From contig JBBRTW010000016.1 in the NCBI GenBank assembly GCA_038244055.1, positions 1 through 34,045 on the forward strand: DNA of 34,045 nucleotides, written 5' to 3'. Shown here piece by piece: positions 16,412 to 23,709 of the stretch. Position 1 is the first letter of the stretch, and each line of letters starts with the position of its first letter. A model generated the notes under the pieces. That model made no database searches and was not told the origin of the DNA. It was given only the letters and a program-made list of their open reading frames with translations. Origin of the DNA: DASPKW01 sp038244055. GTDB taxonomy: Bacteria; Planctomycetota; Phycisphaerae; Tepidisphaerales; Tepidisphaeraceae. The translations under genes were made by a program, and so were the position numbers.

Positions 16412-18232
16412 ATGTTGTTCGCCATCAGTTCCATGGACAGGCGTATCCGGCCGGGACAAGATACGCGCGTGACATACCGCGCTCAATACCGATCGTCCTG
16501 GATGATCCTCTGCATTTTGCTAACGGGTGCGCTGAGCGCGAGAGCGGAGTTGCCCCCCGGCAAGCCGATCGCGCCTGCGGACCTCGCGAAATTCCATTTC
16601 GGCGCCAGCCCGCAGCTCGCCACCAGCGGCATCGTCCCCGTCGAAGGCCAGTCCTTCGCCACGGCCCGGCATATCGACGTCGCGGCCATGGCCACTCACC
16701 CGTGGGATGTGAACCTGAACGCCTCCATCACCGGCGCGGTGGCCAAGGATGATGTGCTGCTGTTAACCCTCTGGCTGCGCGGGCTGGCCAGCCGCGCGGA
16801 ATCGGGCGAAGTCGCCATGAACGCCTGCTTCGAAAAATCCGGCGAGCCGTATACCAAATCGCTCGAAATGAATCTGGGCGCGGGCAAAGAGTGGAAGAAA
16901 TTCCAATTGCCTTTCAAATCGCTCGAATCCTACGAAGCCGGCGCGGCCCATCTGACCCTCCACTGCGGCAAAGGGATTCAAACCCTCGAGATCGGCGGCA
17001 TCGAGCTGGTCAACTATGGGAAAACCGTGAAATTCTCCGACCTGCCGCGGACCAAGATTTCCTACAAAGGACGCGAGCCCGATGCGCCCTGGCGCAAAGA
17101 GGCCCTGGCGCGGATCGAGCAGATTCGCAAGGGCGATTTGACGATCCAGGTGGTCGATTCGGCCGGCAAACCGGCCGCCGGCGTGGAGGTTCGCGCGAAG
17201 CTGACCCATGGCGCATTCGGATTCGGCTCGGCCGTCGCGGCCCAGGGCCTGCTTTCGCCCGGCGCGGATAACGATGCCTATCGCGAGCACATCCAGAAAC
17301 TGTTCAATCGAGTCGTGCTGGAGAACGATCTGAAATGGCAGGGTTTCGAAGGCAGCCGCCAGCGGGCCATCGATGCGGTGGAGTGGGCGCGGGCGCGGAA
17401 TATCGATGTGCGCGGGCATAATCTGGTCTGGCCGAACTGGCGCTACCTGCCGCGCGATATGCAGAATCTCAAGGCCGACCCGGCCGCCCTGCGCAAGCGC
17501 ATCAACGACCACATCCTCGATGAAGCCGCCACCTTCAAAGGCAAGCTGATCGAGTGGGATGTGATCAACGAGCCGTACACGAACAAGGACCTGCAGAAGA
17601 TTCTGGGCGATGAGGAGATGATCCAGTGGTTCAAGCTGGCCCGGCAGGCCGACCCCACCGCGCGGCTGTTTTTGAACGATTACCCGATCCTGCGCGGCGA
17701 TTCCGAACCGCACATGGATGGCTTCGAGAAGGCCCTGCGCTTCCTGGTTGAGGGCGGCGCGCCCATTAACGGGATTGGCGTTCAATGCCATTATGGCGCG
17801 ATTCCTCCGCCCCCCGCGCAGTTACTGGCCGGCCTGGACCGCCTGGCCAAATTCAAGCTCCCCATTGCCGTCACGGAACTCGACTTCGACACCGATGATG
17901 AAGAGCTCCATGCCGACTTTCTGCGCGACCATCTCATCGCCTTCTTCGGCCACCCCTCGGTCGACAGCATCCTGATGTGGGGCTTCTGGGAAGGCCGGCA
18001 TTGGAAACCCAAGGCCGCGATCTACCGCCGCGATTGGAGCATCAAGCCCGCGGGCAAGGTCTTCGAGGATTTGGTGCTGAAAGAGTGGCGCACGGATGTA
18101 ACGGTCAAAACCGATGAGAAGGGAATGGCCATCGTCCGCGGATTCCTCGGAGAGTACGAACTGACCGGCGGAGCCAAACCCGAGAAAGCCACCCTCGGAC
18201 GCGATGGCGCGGCAGTGAAATTAGTGCGATAG
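16412..18232 (+). CDS. GH10 endo-1,4-beta-xylanase, exported
   Basis: GH10 enzymes cut the beta-1,4-xylan backbone with retention. The barrel covers about residues 270-555. The acid/base E387 lies in WDVINEPYTN and the nucleophile E489 in AVTELDFDTDDEE; VLENDLKWQGFE and DVRGHNLVWPNW are further GH10 blocks. Ahead of the barrel, about 50-215 is a beta-sandwich likely to bind carbohydrate, then a short Ig-like stretch (LTIQVVDSAGKPAAGVEV). An export signal is visible (MILCILLTGALSARA). The start is uncertain: ATG 16412 gives 606 aa, but GTG 16469 or ATG 16501 would put the signal peptide at the N-terminus and may be the real start. It diverges from the GH50-like gene. The C-terminus ends after a short beta domain. 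Confidence 0.92.
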   Translation: MLFAISSMDRRIRPGQDTRVTYRAQYRSSWMILCILLTGALSARAELPPGKPIAPADLAKFHFGASPQLATSGIVPVEGQSFATARHIDVAAMATHPWDVNLNASITGAVAKDDVLLLTLWLRGLASRAESGEVAMNACFEKSGEPYTKSLEMNLGAGKEWKKFQLPFKSLESYEAGAAHLTLHCGKGIQTLEIGGIELVNYGKTVKFSDLPRTKISYKGREPDAPWRKEALARIEQIRKGDLTIQVVDSAGKPAAGVEVRAKLTHGAFGFGSAVAAQGLLSPGADNDAYREHIQKLFNRVVLENDLKWQGFEGSRQRAIDAVEWARARNIDVRGHNLVWPNWRYLPRDMQNLKADPAALRKRINDHILDEAATFKGKLIEWDVINEPYTNKDLQKILGDEEMIQWFKLARQADPTARLFLNDYPILRGDSEPHMDGFEKALRFLVEGGAPINGIGVQCHYGAIPPPPAQLLAGLDRLAKFKLPIAVTELDFDTDDEELHADFLRDHLIAFFGHPSVDSILMWGFWEGRHWKPKAAIYRRDWSIKPAGKVFEDLVLKEWRTDVTVKTDEKGMAIVRGFLGEYELTGGAKPEKATLGRDGAAVKLVR

Positions 18233-18268
18233 CGAGCGGCCGAGCAACTCGCGCGGCGGCTCGCCATC

Positions 18269-18311
18269 TGGGTGCCATGGTTGCCATGCTGGTGCCATGC
18301 TGGTGCCATGC
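18269..18311 (+). repeat. Short tandem repeat TGGTGCCATGC
   Basis: Two exact 11-nt units (18290-18300, 18301-18311) follow two degenerate ones. Each unit holds the palindromic core GGTGCC / GCATGGCACC. It lies 37 nt after the GH10 stop. Confidence 0.65.
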
Positions 18312-18358
18312 TTAGACCCGCGGCCAGCAACCGCCATTCGCGATTACGGTTCATTCCG

Positions 18359-18405
18359 CGGGGATAAGCATGTGATGGCGTCCCCCGCAGACATGCTTAT
18401 CCCCG
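18359..18405. repeat. Perfect 15-bp stem-loop
   Basis: CGGGGATAAGCATGT (18359-18373) and its exact reverse complement (18391-18405) flank a 17-nt loop. It lacks a U-tract, so it is not a standard terminator, though it could stop or protect the GH10 transcript. Confidence 0.75.
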
Positions 18406-18445
18406 CCGATTTAGTATTCATCGTCTGGCCAACCCATTTCCAGCG

Positions 18446-18630
18446 GGTCTAACCCGAATAATTCAGATGAACCACGAAAAACACGAAGGGCACGAAGAAG
18501 ACCGGAGAAGAGTAGAAATGTAATTCGCGCAACCTGCGTTCACCGCTTACCGACTTTTTGACTGTAAGTCCTTTGGCTCATTCCTCTTCGTGGATTTCGT
18601 GTTTTTCGTGGTGAATAATCTGGGCTAACC
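18446..18630. repeat. Inverted pair of 9-nt-period TTCGTG repeats
   Basis: The 27-nt cores 18471-18497 and 18586-18612 are inverted copies with three mismatches, each built of TTCGTG every 9 nt. Weaker inverted likeness continues outward (AACCCGAATAATTCA against GAATAATCTGGGCTAACC). A third copy lies at 26145-26177. Confidence 0.7.
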
Positions 18631-18804
18631 TTCTCCCGCCGTATCATCTCTGCGAACGGGCCCCGACTTACCGGCCAGATCCTTCGGAGTACCTCAGGAT
18701 GACAGCATCGCCACATTTCGGCGTCACACTCTCCCACTGTAGCGGGATAGGCCCCACCCGACGCATCGCCCATCCCGTCGCTTCCGATTACAATCCCCCA
18801 CCCT

Positions 18805-20265
18805 ATGAGCGAATCCAAGCCCGCCGATAAATCCTGGCAATCCCGCATCTCCGAGGCCACCGATGCGCTGGCCGCGTCTTTCGTCGAGTCGATGAGTTAC
18901 GACTGGCGGCTTTACAAGGTGGATGTGGCCGGGAGCATCGCGCATGCGACGATGCTGGCGAAGGTGGGGCTGATCGCGGATGCGGATCGGGATGCGATCG
19001 TGAAAGGGCTGAAGGAAATCGAGGCCGAGATCGATCGCGATGGGCCGAAATGGGCGGGGTTTAAGCCGGAGTTGGAAGATATTCATATGTGCGTGGAGAG
19101 TGAGTTGACGGCGCGGATTGGGGAGCCGGGGAGGCGGCTGCATACGGGGAGGTCGAGGAATGATCAGGTGGCGACGGATCTTCACATGTGGCTGGTCGAG
19201 GCGTGGGGCGAACTTGAGTTGAAGATACATCTGTTGAACCACGCTTTCCTCAAACTGGCGGAAGCGAGTGTCGGTATTGTCATCCCGTCGTTTACACACT
19301 TGCAGAGAGCGCAACCCATTACCGCTGCAGCGGAAGCTCTAGCTTGGGCCGTGATGTTCGATTCCGACAAACAGCGTGGTCCGGGTCGGGCAAAGCTTCC
19401 TCTTGGAAGTGGCGCTATCGCTGGTTCCTCTTTGCCTCTTGACTGGACCGACGGAGTTCAGCAACTTGTCTTCATCGACGCCAGCGGAGAGGAGACCACA
19501 CCCTTCGAATTGCCCCAGTTCAATTGGAATTTGGCGCCCAAGAATAGTATCGAGCGTACCGCCTCGCGTGATGCCGCCTGCGACTTCCTATTTTCCTGCG
19601 CCATGATCTCCCAGCATCTCTCCCGCTGGGCCGAGCAGTGGATCATTTACATGACGACGGAGTTCGGTTTCATCAAAATTGCCGACCGCTACACGACCAG
19701 CAGTTCGATGATGCCGCAGAAGCGGAATCCGGACATGCTGGAATTGATCCGCGGGCGGTGTGGGAATGTGTATGGGGATCTGTTCGCCCTGATGACGATT
19801 TTGAAGGGGCTGCCGATCGGGTACAACCGGGATTTGCAGGAAGACAAGCGCATCGTCTTCCGCGCGTATGACACGGTCAGCCAATGCCTGACGATGGCGG
19901 CTGCGATCGTGAACAGCGCGAGCTACGACAAGGAGCGGATCGAGCCGACGCTGGAGCGCGGGTTCCTGGATGCGACGAGTTTGGCGGAGTATCTGGTGAC
20001 CAGGGGGATTCCGTTTCGCACGGCGCATCACATCGTGGGGACGCTGGTGGCGCGGTGCGAGAAGGAGGGCAAGACGGCGCTGGCGCAGGTCACCCTGGAG
20101 GAGTTCAAGACCGCGGCCGGGGAAAATGGAGGGAAGATCGGCCAGGATGTTTATGAAGCGCTGGGGGCGCGGAATGTGGTCAAACGCTACCAAAGCGCCG
20201 GCGCCGCCGGCGGCAAACCCTTCGAAGATCAGTTAGCCGCATGGAAAACACGCCTTGGGATGTGA
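18805..20265 (+). CDS. argH: Argininosuccinate lyase
   Basis: ArgH splits argininosuccinate into arginine and fumarate, the last step of arginine synthesis; it is a cytoplasmic homotetramer of the fumarase/aspartase superfamily. HTGRSRNDQ lies at 113-121 and FTHLQRAQP near 172. The superfamily signature reads SSSMMPQKRNPD at 299-310, with S301 the likely catalytic serine loop; the usual first Gly is Ser here. The length is 486 aa against about 460 in most homologues. The extra residues seem to fall between the GSGAIAGSSLPLDW block and NSIERTASRD. ATG 18805 is the start. It stands alone, with an intergenic repeat region ahead of it and a pseudopilin gene 79 nt downstream. Confidence 0.97.
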   Translation: MSESKPADKSWQSRISEATDALAASFVESMSYDWRLYKVDVAGSIAHATMLAKVGLIADADRDAIVKGLKEIEAEIDRDGPKWAGFKPELEDIHMCVESELTARIGEPGRRLHTGRSRNDQVATDLHMWLVEAWGELELKIHLLNHAFLKLAEASVGIVIPSFTHLQRAQPITAAAEALAWAVMFDSDKQRGPGRAKLPLGSGAIAGSSLPLDWTDGVQQLVFIDASGEETTPFELPQFNWNLAPKNSIERTASRDAACDFLFSCAMISQHLSRWAEQWIIYMTTEFGFIKIADRYTTSSSMMPQKRNPDMLELIRGRCGNVYGDLFALMTILKGLPIGYNRDLQEDKRIVFRAYDTVSQCLTMAAAIVNSASYDKERIEPTLERGFLDATSLAEYLVTRGIPFRTAHHIVGTLVARCEKEGKTALAQVTLEEFKTAAGENGGKIGQDVYEALGARNVVKRYQSAGAAGGKPFEDQLAAWKTRLGM

Positions 20266-20344
20266 AAAAGGGGGGGTGCCCAAAAGGAAATCCTGACGAC
20301 AAAATACTTCGCCTCGGTTATCGTTTGAATTCTAAGGAATTCCC

Positions 20345-20926
20345 ATGCGCAGAACCCGCGGCTTCACACTGGTCGAACTTCTGGTCGTCATCGGCATCAT
20401 CGCCGTGCTGATGGGAATCCTCTTTCCCGTTATCGGCAAAGCCCGCGCCAGCGCCAATCGCACCAAATGCGCGGCCCATCTCCGCGATGTCGGCAACTAT
20501 TTCCAAATGTACCTCAACCAGTCGAAGAACAAGTTACCGCGCATCAATACCATGCCCTCGATCCAGCCGCCCTTGAATGGCGCGCCCTCCATTGTCGAAG
20601 TCTTCGAGCCTTTCCACCAGGGTTTCACCGGCTCCTTCGAATGCCCCTCCGATGTGATCAAGGAGGATGCCACCGGCGCGCCACCGGGATTCGATAAATA
20701 TTATGAAAGAGAGAAGTCCAGCTTCACGTATAATCCCCGTCTGTCCACCGATTACGCCGGCAAGCAGTTGCAGGATGCCTTCAAGGACATGGAAACCCGC
20801 GGCCTCCCCAAGGAAGCGCTTTATCTGATGCGCGATTACGAACCGTATCACGGCTCGGCCGGCACGCTCGGATCGATGAACTACCTCTTCGCCGATTGCT
20901 CGGTATCGGATATCGCAAGCAGATAA
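20345..20926 (+). CDS. Type II/IV pseudopilin-like protein
   Basis: 193 residues with a class III prepilin leader RRTRG|FTLVELLVVIGIIAVLM. The prepilin peptidase would cut after G6 and methylate F7, and E11 is the conserved glutamate at position 5 of the mature chain. The single N-terminal hydrophobic helix is followed by a globular part with two Cys-containing stretches and a late GTLGSMNYLFADCSVS segment. That late segment is typical of planctomycetal pseudopilins, which end with a 'NYLFADGSV' type block. Such genes are highly multiplied in Planctomycetota and often far from secretion loci, as here. ATG 20345 has AAGGAA upstream. The substrate is unknown. Confidence 0.86.
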   Translation: MRRTRGFTLVELLVVIGIIAVLMGILFPVIGKARASANRTKCAAHLRDVGNYFQMYLNQSKNKLPRINTMPSIQPPLNGAPSIVEVFEPFHQGFTGSFECPSDVIKEDATGAPPGFDKYYEREKSSFTYNPRLSTDYAGKQLQDAFKDMETRGLPKEALYLMRDYEPYHGSAGTLGSMNYLFADCSVSDIASR

Positions 20927-20935
20927 GATTCGTAG

Positions 20936-20954
20936 CACGGGCATCCTGCCCGTG
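20936..20954 (+). repeat. Short perfect hairpin CACGGGCA-TCC-TGCCCGTG
   Basis: 8-bp arms 20936-20943 and 20947-20954 with a 3-nt loop sit 9 nt after the pseudopilin stop and 11 nt before the next start. It could attenuate read-through or sequester the next start region. The sequence also looks like a common intergenic repeat of these bacteria. Confidence 0.55.
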
Positions 20955-20965
20955 TTGAGTCACCT

Positions 20966-21580
20966 ATGGCAAACTCAAAGAAACACCTCGCCTGGATCGC
21001 CGTCGTCATCCTCCTCGCCATCGCCGGCGTCGTGGCCTACATCTACTGGCCCAAGCCTGCCAAGCCCGCCACCGCCGAAACGCCCATCGCCGAGCTCTTC
21101 AAATACGGCGCAACCGATGATTTCAAGAACCTCCCCAAGGAGAAGAAAAAGGCCTTCGTCGATGAACTCTCCCGGCGCAGCCTCCGCGATCTGAGCCACG
21201 CCTTCGAGAGCATGGATGAGGATTCGCGCATGAAGTTCATGATGAATAACCTCCGCGACAATGTCTTCTTCCGCCTGGCCGATGGATATTTCGCCCTGCC
21301 CGAAGGCTCCAAGCGCGTCGCCTATCTCGATTCGAAGATCGATGAAATCAACAATCTCCGCAAAGAGGCCGAGGCCCGCGCCGCCACCCGCCCGGCCGCC
21401 TCGCAACCCGCGGCTCCGCCCTGGTCGATGTCGGCCGGCAACGCCCTGACCATGATGAAGAACATGATCGAGAATATCCCGCCCGAACAGATGGCGCGGT
21501 TTTCCGAGTTCCGCAAAGCCATGCGCGACCGCCGAGCCGAACGCGGCATCCCCGAACCGAAATACACGCCGGGAAGGTGA
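20966..21580 (+). CDS. Single-span membrane protein of unknown function
   Basis: Not recognised. 204 residues: a short basic N-terminus (MANSKKH), one transmembrane helix at about 8-28 (LAWIAVVILLAIAGVVAYIYW), a Pro/Ala/Lys linker, then a mostly helical charged domain (40-135) with repeated Asp/Glu/Lys/Arg. An Ala/Arg/Pro-rich linker (ATRPAASQPAAP) follows, then a second helical part (MMKNMIENIPPEQMARF). The topology is probably N-in with the bulk in the periplasm. It lies 39 nt after the pseudopilin gene with a hairpin between, so joint transcription is possible. No partner identifies its role. Confidence 0.75.
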   Translation: MANSKKHLAWIAVVILLAIAGVVAYIYWPKPAKPATAETPIAELFKYGATDDFKNLPKEKKKAFVDELSRRSLRDLSHAFESMDEDSRMKFMMNNLRDNVFFRLADGYFALPEGSKRVAYLDSKIDEINNLRKEAEARAATRPAASQPAAPPWSMSAGNALTMMKNMIENIPPEQMARFSEFRKAMRDRRAERGIPEPKYTPGR

Positions 21581-21598
21581 GAGATTGTACGGGTTGGT

Positions 21599-21633
21599 CC
21601 ATTGTCCATTGTCCGTTGTCCGTTGTCCGTTGG
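21599..21633 (+). repeat. Heptanucleotide repeat, five units (CCRTTGT)
   Basis: CCATTGT twice, CCGTTGT twice and CCGTTGG follow in exact 7-nt register. This is the left half of an opposed pair with 21653-21708. Confidence 0.85.
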
Positions 21634-21652
21634 TCCGGAGGGTGCAAGTCAA

Positions 21653-21708
21653 CAACTGACAACTGACAACTGACAACTGACTACGGACTACGGACTACGG
21701 ACAACTGT
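21653..21708 (+). repeat. Heptanucleotide repeat, eight units (CAACTGA / CTACGGA)
   Basis: CAACTGA four times, CTACGGA three times and CAACTGT once, in exact 7-nt register. In reverse complement the units read TCAGTTG and TCCGTAG, which match the pattern of the left array (TCCGTTG), so the two arrays face each other across 19 nt. Confidence 0.85.
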
Positions 21709-21855
21709 TGGATAAGTTCATCCGACCGTCCCCATTGCACCAATCCGCTCAGAAGTCAAGCTCCACAAACCGGTTACGACAATTCCCCTCATCTCTCTTC
21801 CCCAACCCGCCCCAATTCAACCCTCTCGCCGGAAATCAACCGGGCATCCCTCGTG

Positions 21856-21883
21856 TTTGGCCGATAAAAGGTAGGGGGGGCCG
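21856..21883 (+). promoter_or_regulatory. 28-bp element with GCCGATAA, copy 1
   Basis: TTTGGCCGATAAAAGG followed by a G-rich stretch and GGCCG; 25 of 28 positions match the copy at 31567-31594. It contains GCCGATAA, identical to the sigma28 (FliA) -10 consensus, but no TAAA -35 box at the right distance is seen. It ends 71 nt before the AsmA-like start codon. A promoter or 5' UTR role is an inference. Confidence 0.45.
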
Positions 21884-21954
21884 CCAACTTTCTTTCATTG
21901 GAGCGAAAATTGCCCGAAGTATCGGAAAACCCGGTCGGCTATACTGTTGGGTCG

Positions 21955-23661
21955 ATGGATGAGGAAATGAATTATCCCAATCCGGTGGTCCGCACGGACC
22001 TGCCGGTGAAGAAGCGCCGCTGGCCGAAGATTGTCGGCGGGCTGGCGGTTCTATTGCTTCTGGTCATCGTCTTCCTGCCGCAGATTCTCTCCACCCGCGT
22101 CGGCCGCAAGTTCGTGGCCGCGTATCTCACCCGCAAGAGCAACTGCGCCATCGTCATCGAGAGCGTCAACACGAGCTGGTTCGGCGGCACCACCATCAAG
22201 AAGCTCTGGTTCAAGGACCCCCTCGGCCGGCGCATGGGTTTCGAATCGATGACCTGCCAGGCCTCGATGCTCGATTTCCTCCGCGGCAAGTTCAAGCTCG
22301 GCGACGCCACCGTCGATGGGCTTTACTTCGATTACGTTATGGATGATGGCCGGGGCGTGAGCAGTTTTGACCGCATGGGCATCGGGCAGGGGGGCGTGCT
22401 CCCGAATCTTTCGGGCAGGATCAAGATCAACAGCGGCGCGATCGCTTTCTGGCGCGGCACCGTGCAGCCCAAGCTCTATAACGTCACCTGGGACAGCGCC
22501 CAGTTCGCCAATGCCAAAGGCACGCTCGATATCAAGTCGCTCGATCAGCCCTGGACCTACGCGATGTCGGCCGACATCGTCGATTACGATGACAAGACCG
22601 GCCCGGTCACTTCCTCGGGCACGGTGGACCTGGGTGAGAATGGCCGCTTCGATCCCGCCACGATGAGTTTCGATCTGAAGTTTGAGGGGACCGGCGTGCG
22701 CACCGGCCCCATCGGCGCGGTGCTCACCCCCGGCGCAACGCCAGAGGAAGTGCAGCAGGTCCTCGGCGCATCGCTCGACAAACTCGATATCGCCGTCAAG
22801 GCCGCCGATGGAAAAATCACCTTCGAGAAGTTCGACGCCACCGGGAAAGTCGCCGAGATTCACGGCCACCCCACCATCGACCTCACCGGCACCAGCCCCG
22901 TGCTGATGGTGAAGAAGGAACTCAGCTCCCCGGAGGTGAATCGAATTTCCGTCGGCGTTTGTAAGCGACTGGGAACCGAATTGCTGGTACATCTGAGCCC
23001 GTTCTTCCGCGAATCCGTCGGCGGCGGCACCATGAGCATCACCTTCGATCAACTTCGCCTCCCCCTGGCCGCCAAGCAGTGGAAATCCCTCTCCGCCCGC
23101 GGCAGTTTTTCCGCGAATGCCATTACCCTGGCCCGCTCCGACGACATCACCGGCAGCGATGTCTTCCCGAAAAATCTCGCCTCGCAGGTGGCCCTGCTGA
23201 CCGGCGATGACAAGAAAACCGTCGAGCTCAATGCGCAGGGTCCCTTCTCGATTTCCGATGGCCAGGTCGCCATCCAGCCCGTGACCACCAGCGTCGGCGG
23301 CATCGGCATGTCCCTCGAAGGCATCACCGACCTCGAAACCGGCGCGGTCACCGCCACCGCCACTTTCACCCCCTCGGCCGGCCTGACATCCGCCATCCCC
23401 GCCCTGGCCGGTTCATCCTTCGCCGTCCCCCTGACCGGCGATGGCAAACTGGTCCAACTCGCCCTCCTCGCCCCGCGCGGCTCGCTGACCGATGCCGCCA
23501 TCAAAGCCATGAGCGAGCAGATCAACCATCAGGTCTCGCGAATGAAATCCCGCGAAACCCAGCGACTCATGAACAAAGGCCAGCAGGAAGTCCAATCCAT
23601 CCTCCGCCCCCTCCAGGGCAACAACGGTTCAACACCCGACGCCCCCGGCGATAAGAAATAA
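21955..23661 (+). CDS. AsmA-like membrane-anchored periplasmic protein
   Basis: 568 residues. A basic, short cytoplasmic N-terminus (VKKRRWPK) precedes one transmembrane helix at about 27-44. A long beta-rich periplasmic domain follows, with many alternating strands and no Cys cluster. The segment TRVGRKFVAAYLTRKSNCAIVIESVN right after the membrane helix, and the regular repeats of strand-rich 'F...G' units, recall AsmA/DUF748-type proteins, which are linked with outer-membrane lipid or protein transport. That link is family knowledge, and the assignment is an inference. ATG 21955 was chosen; a TTG at 21898 opens the frame further up and an ATG at 21967 also exists. It is followed after 48 nt by an exported alpha/beta hydrolase gene, so the pair may act on envelope lipids. 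Confidence 0.78.
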   Translation: MDEEMNYPNPVVRTDLPVKKRRWPKIVGGLAVLLLLVIVFLPQILSTRVGRKFVAAYLTRKSNCAIVIESVNTSWFGGTTIKKLWFKDPLGRRMGFESMTCQASMLDFLRGKFKLGDATVDGLYFDYVMDDGRGVSSFDRMGIGQGGVLPNLSGRIKINSGAIAFWRGTVQPKLYNVTWDSAQFANAKGTLDIKSLDQPWTYAMSADIVDYDDKTGPVTSSGTVDLGENGRFDPATMSFDLKFEGTGVRTGPIGAVLTPGATPEEVQQVLGASLDKLDIAVKAADGKITFEKFDATGKVAEIHGHPTIDLTGTSPVLMVKKELSSPEVNRISVGVCKRLGTELLVHLSPFFRESVGGGTMSITFDQLRLPLAAKQWKSLSARGSFSANAITLARSDDITGSDVFPKNLASQVALLTGDDKKTVELNAQGPFSISDGQVAIQPVTTSVGGIGMSLEGITDLETGAVTATATFTPSAGLTSAIPALAGSSFAVPLTGDGKLVQLALLAPRGSLTDAAIKAMSEQINHQVSRMKSRETQRLMNKGQQEVQSILRPLQGNNGSTPDAPGDKK

Positions 23662-23709
23662 TAGTAAACGCTAATCAAATGGTGGAGTCCCCGCACCCCA
23701 ACGACTTGG

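Larger units (their letters stand above)
18233..18804. other. Repeat-dense intergenic region GH10 / argH
   Basis: 572 nt with no credible gene. From left to right it holds a run of TGGTGCCATGC-type units, a perfect 15-bp stem-loop, an inverted pair of the 9-nt-period TTCGTG family and one short relative of the CATCCTGAGG element (18678-18703). Each is listed separately. No clear argH promoter was found. Confidence 0.6.
21581..21954. other. Intergenic region with heptanucleotide repeats and a GCCGATAA element
   Basis: 374 nt without a gene. It contains the opposed heptamer arrays (21599-21633 and 21653-21708) and one copy of the duplicated 28-bp element (21856-21883), listed separately. Just before the downstream start there is also a TATACT (21940-21945), which has no -35 box at standard distance. 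Confidence 0.55.

Noticed and set aside
18359..18405. Rho-independent terminator
   Set aside because: The stem is strong but no U-tract follows on either strand, so it is listed only as a stem-loop.
21599..21708. CRISPR-like array
   Set aside because: The units are 7 nt in direct tandem with no spacers, and no cas gene is in the window.
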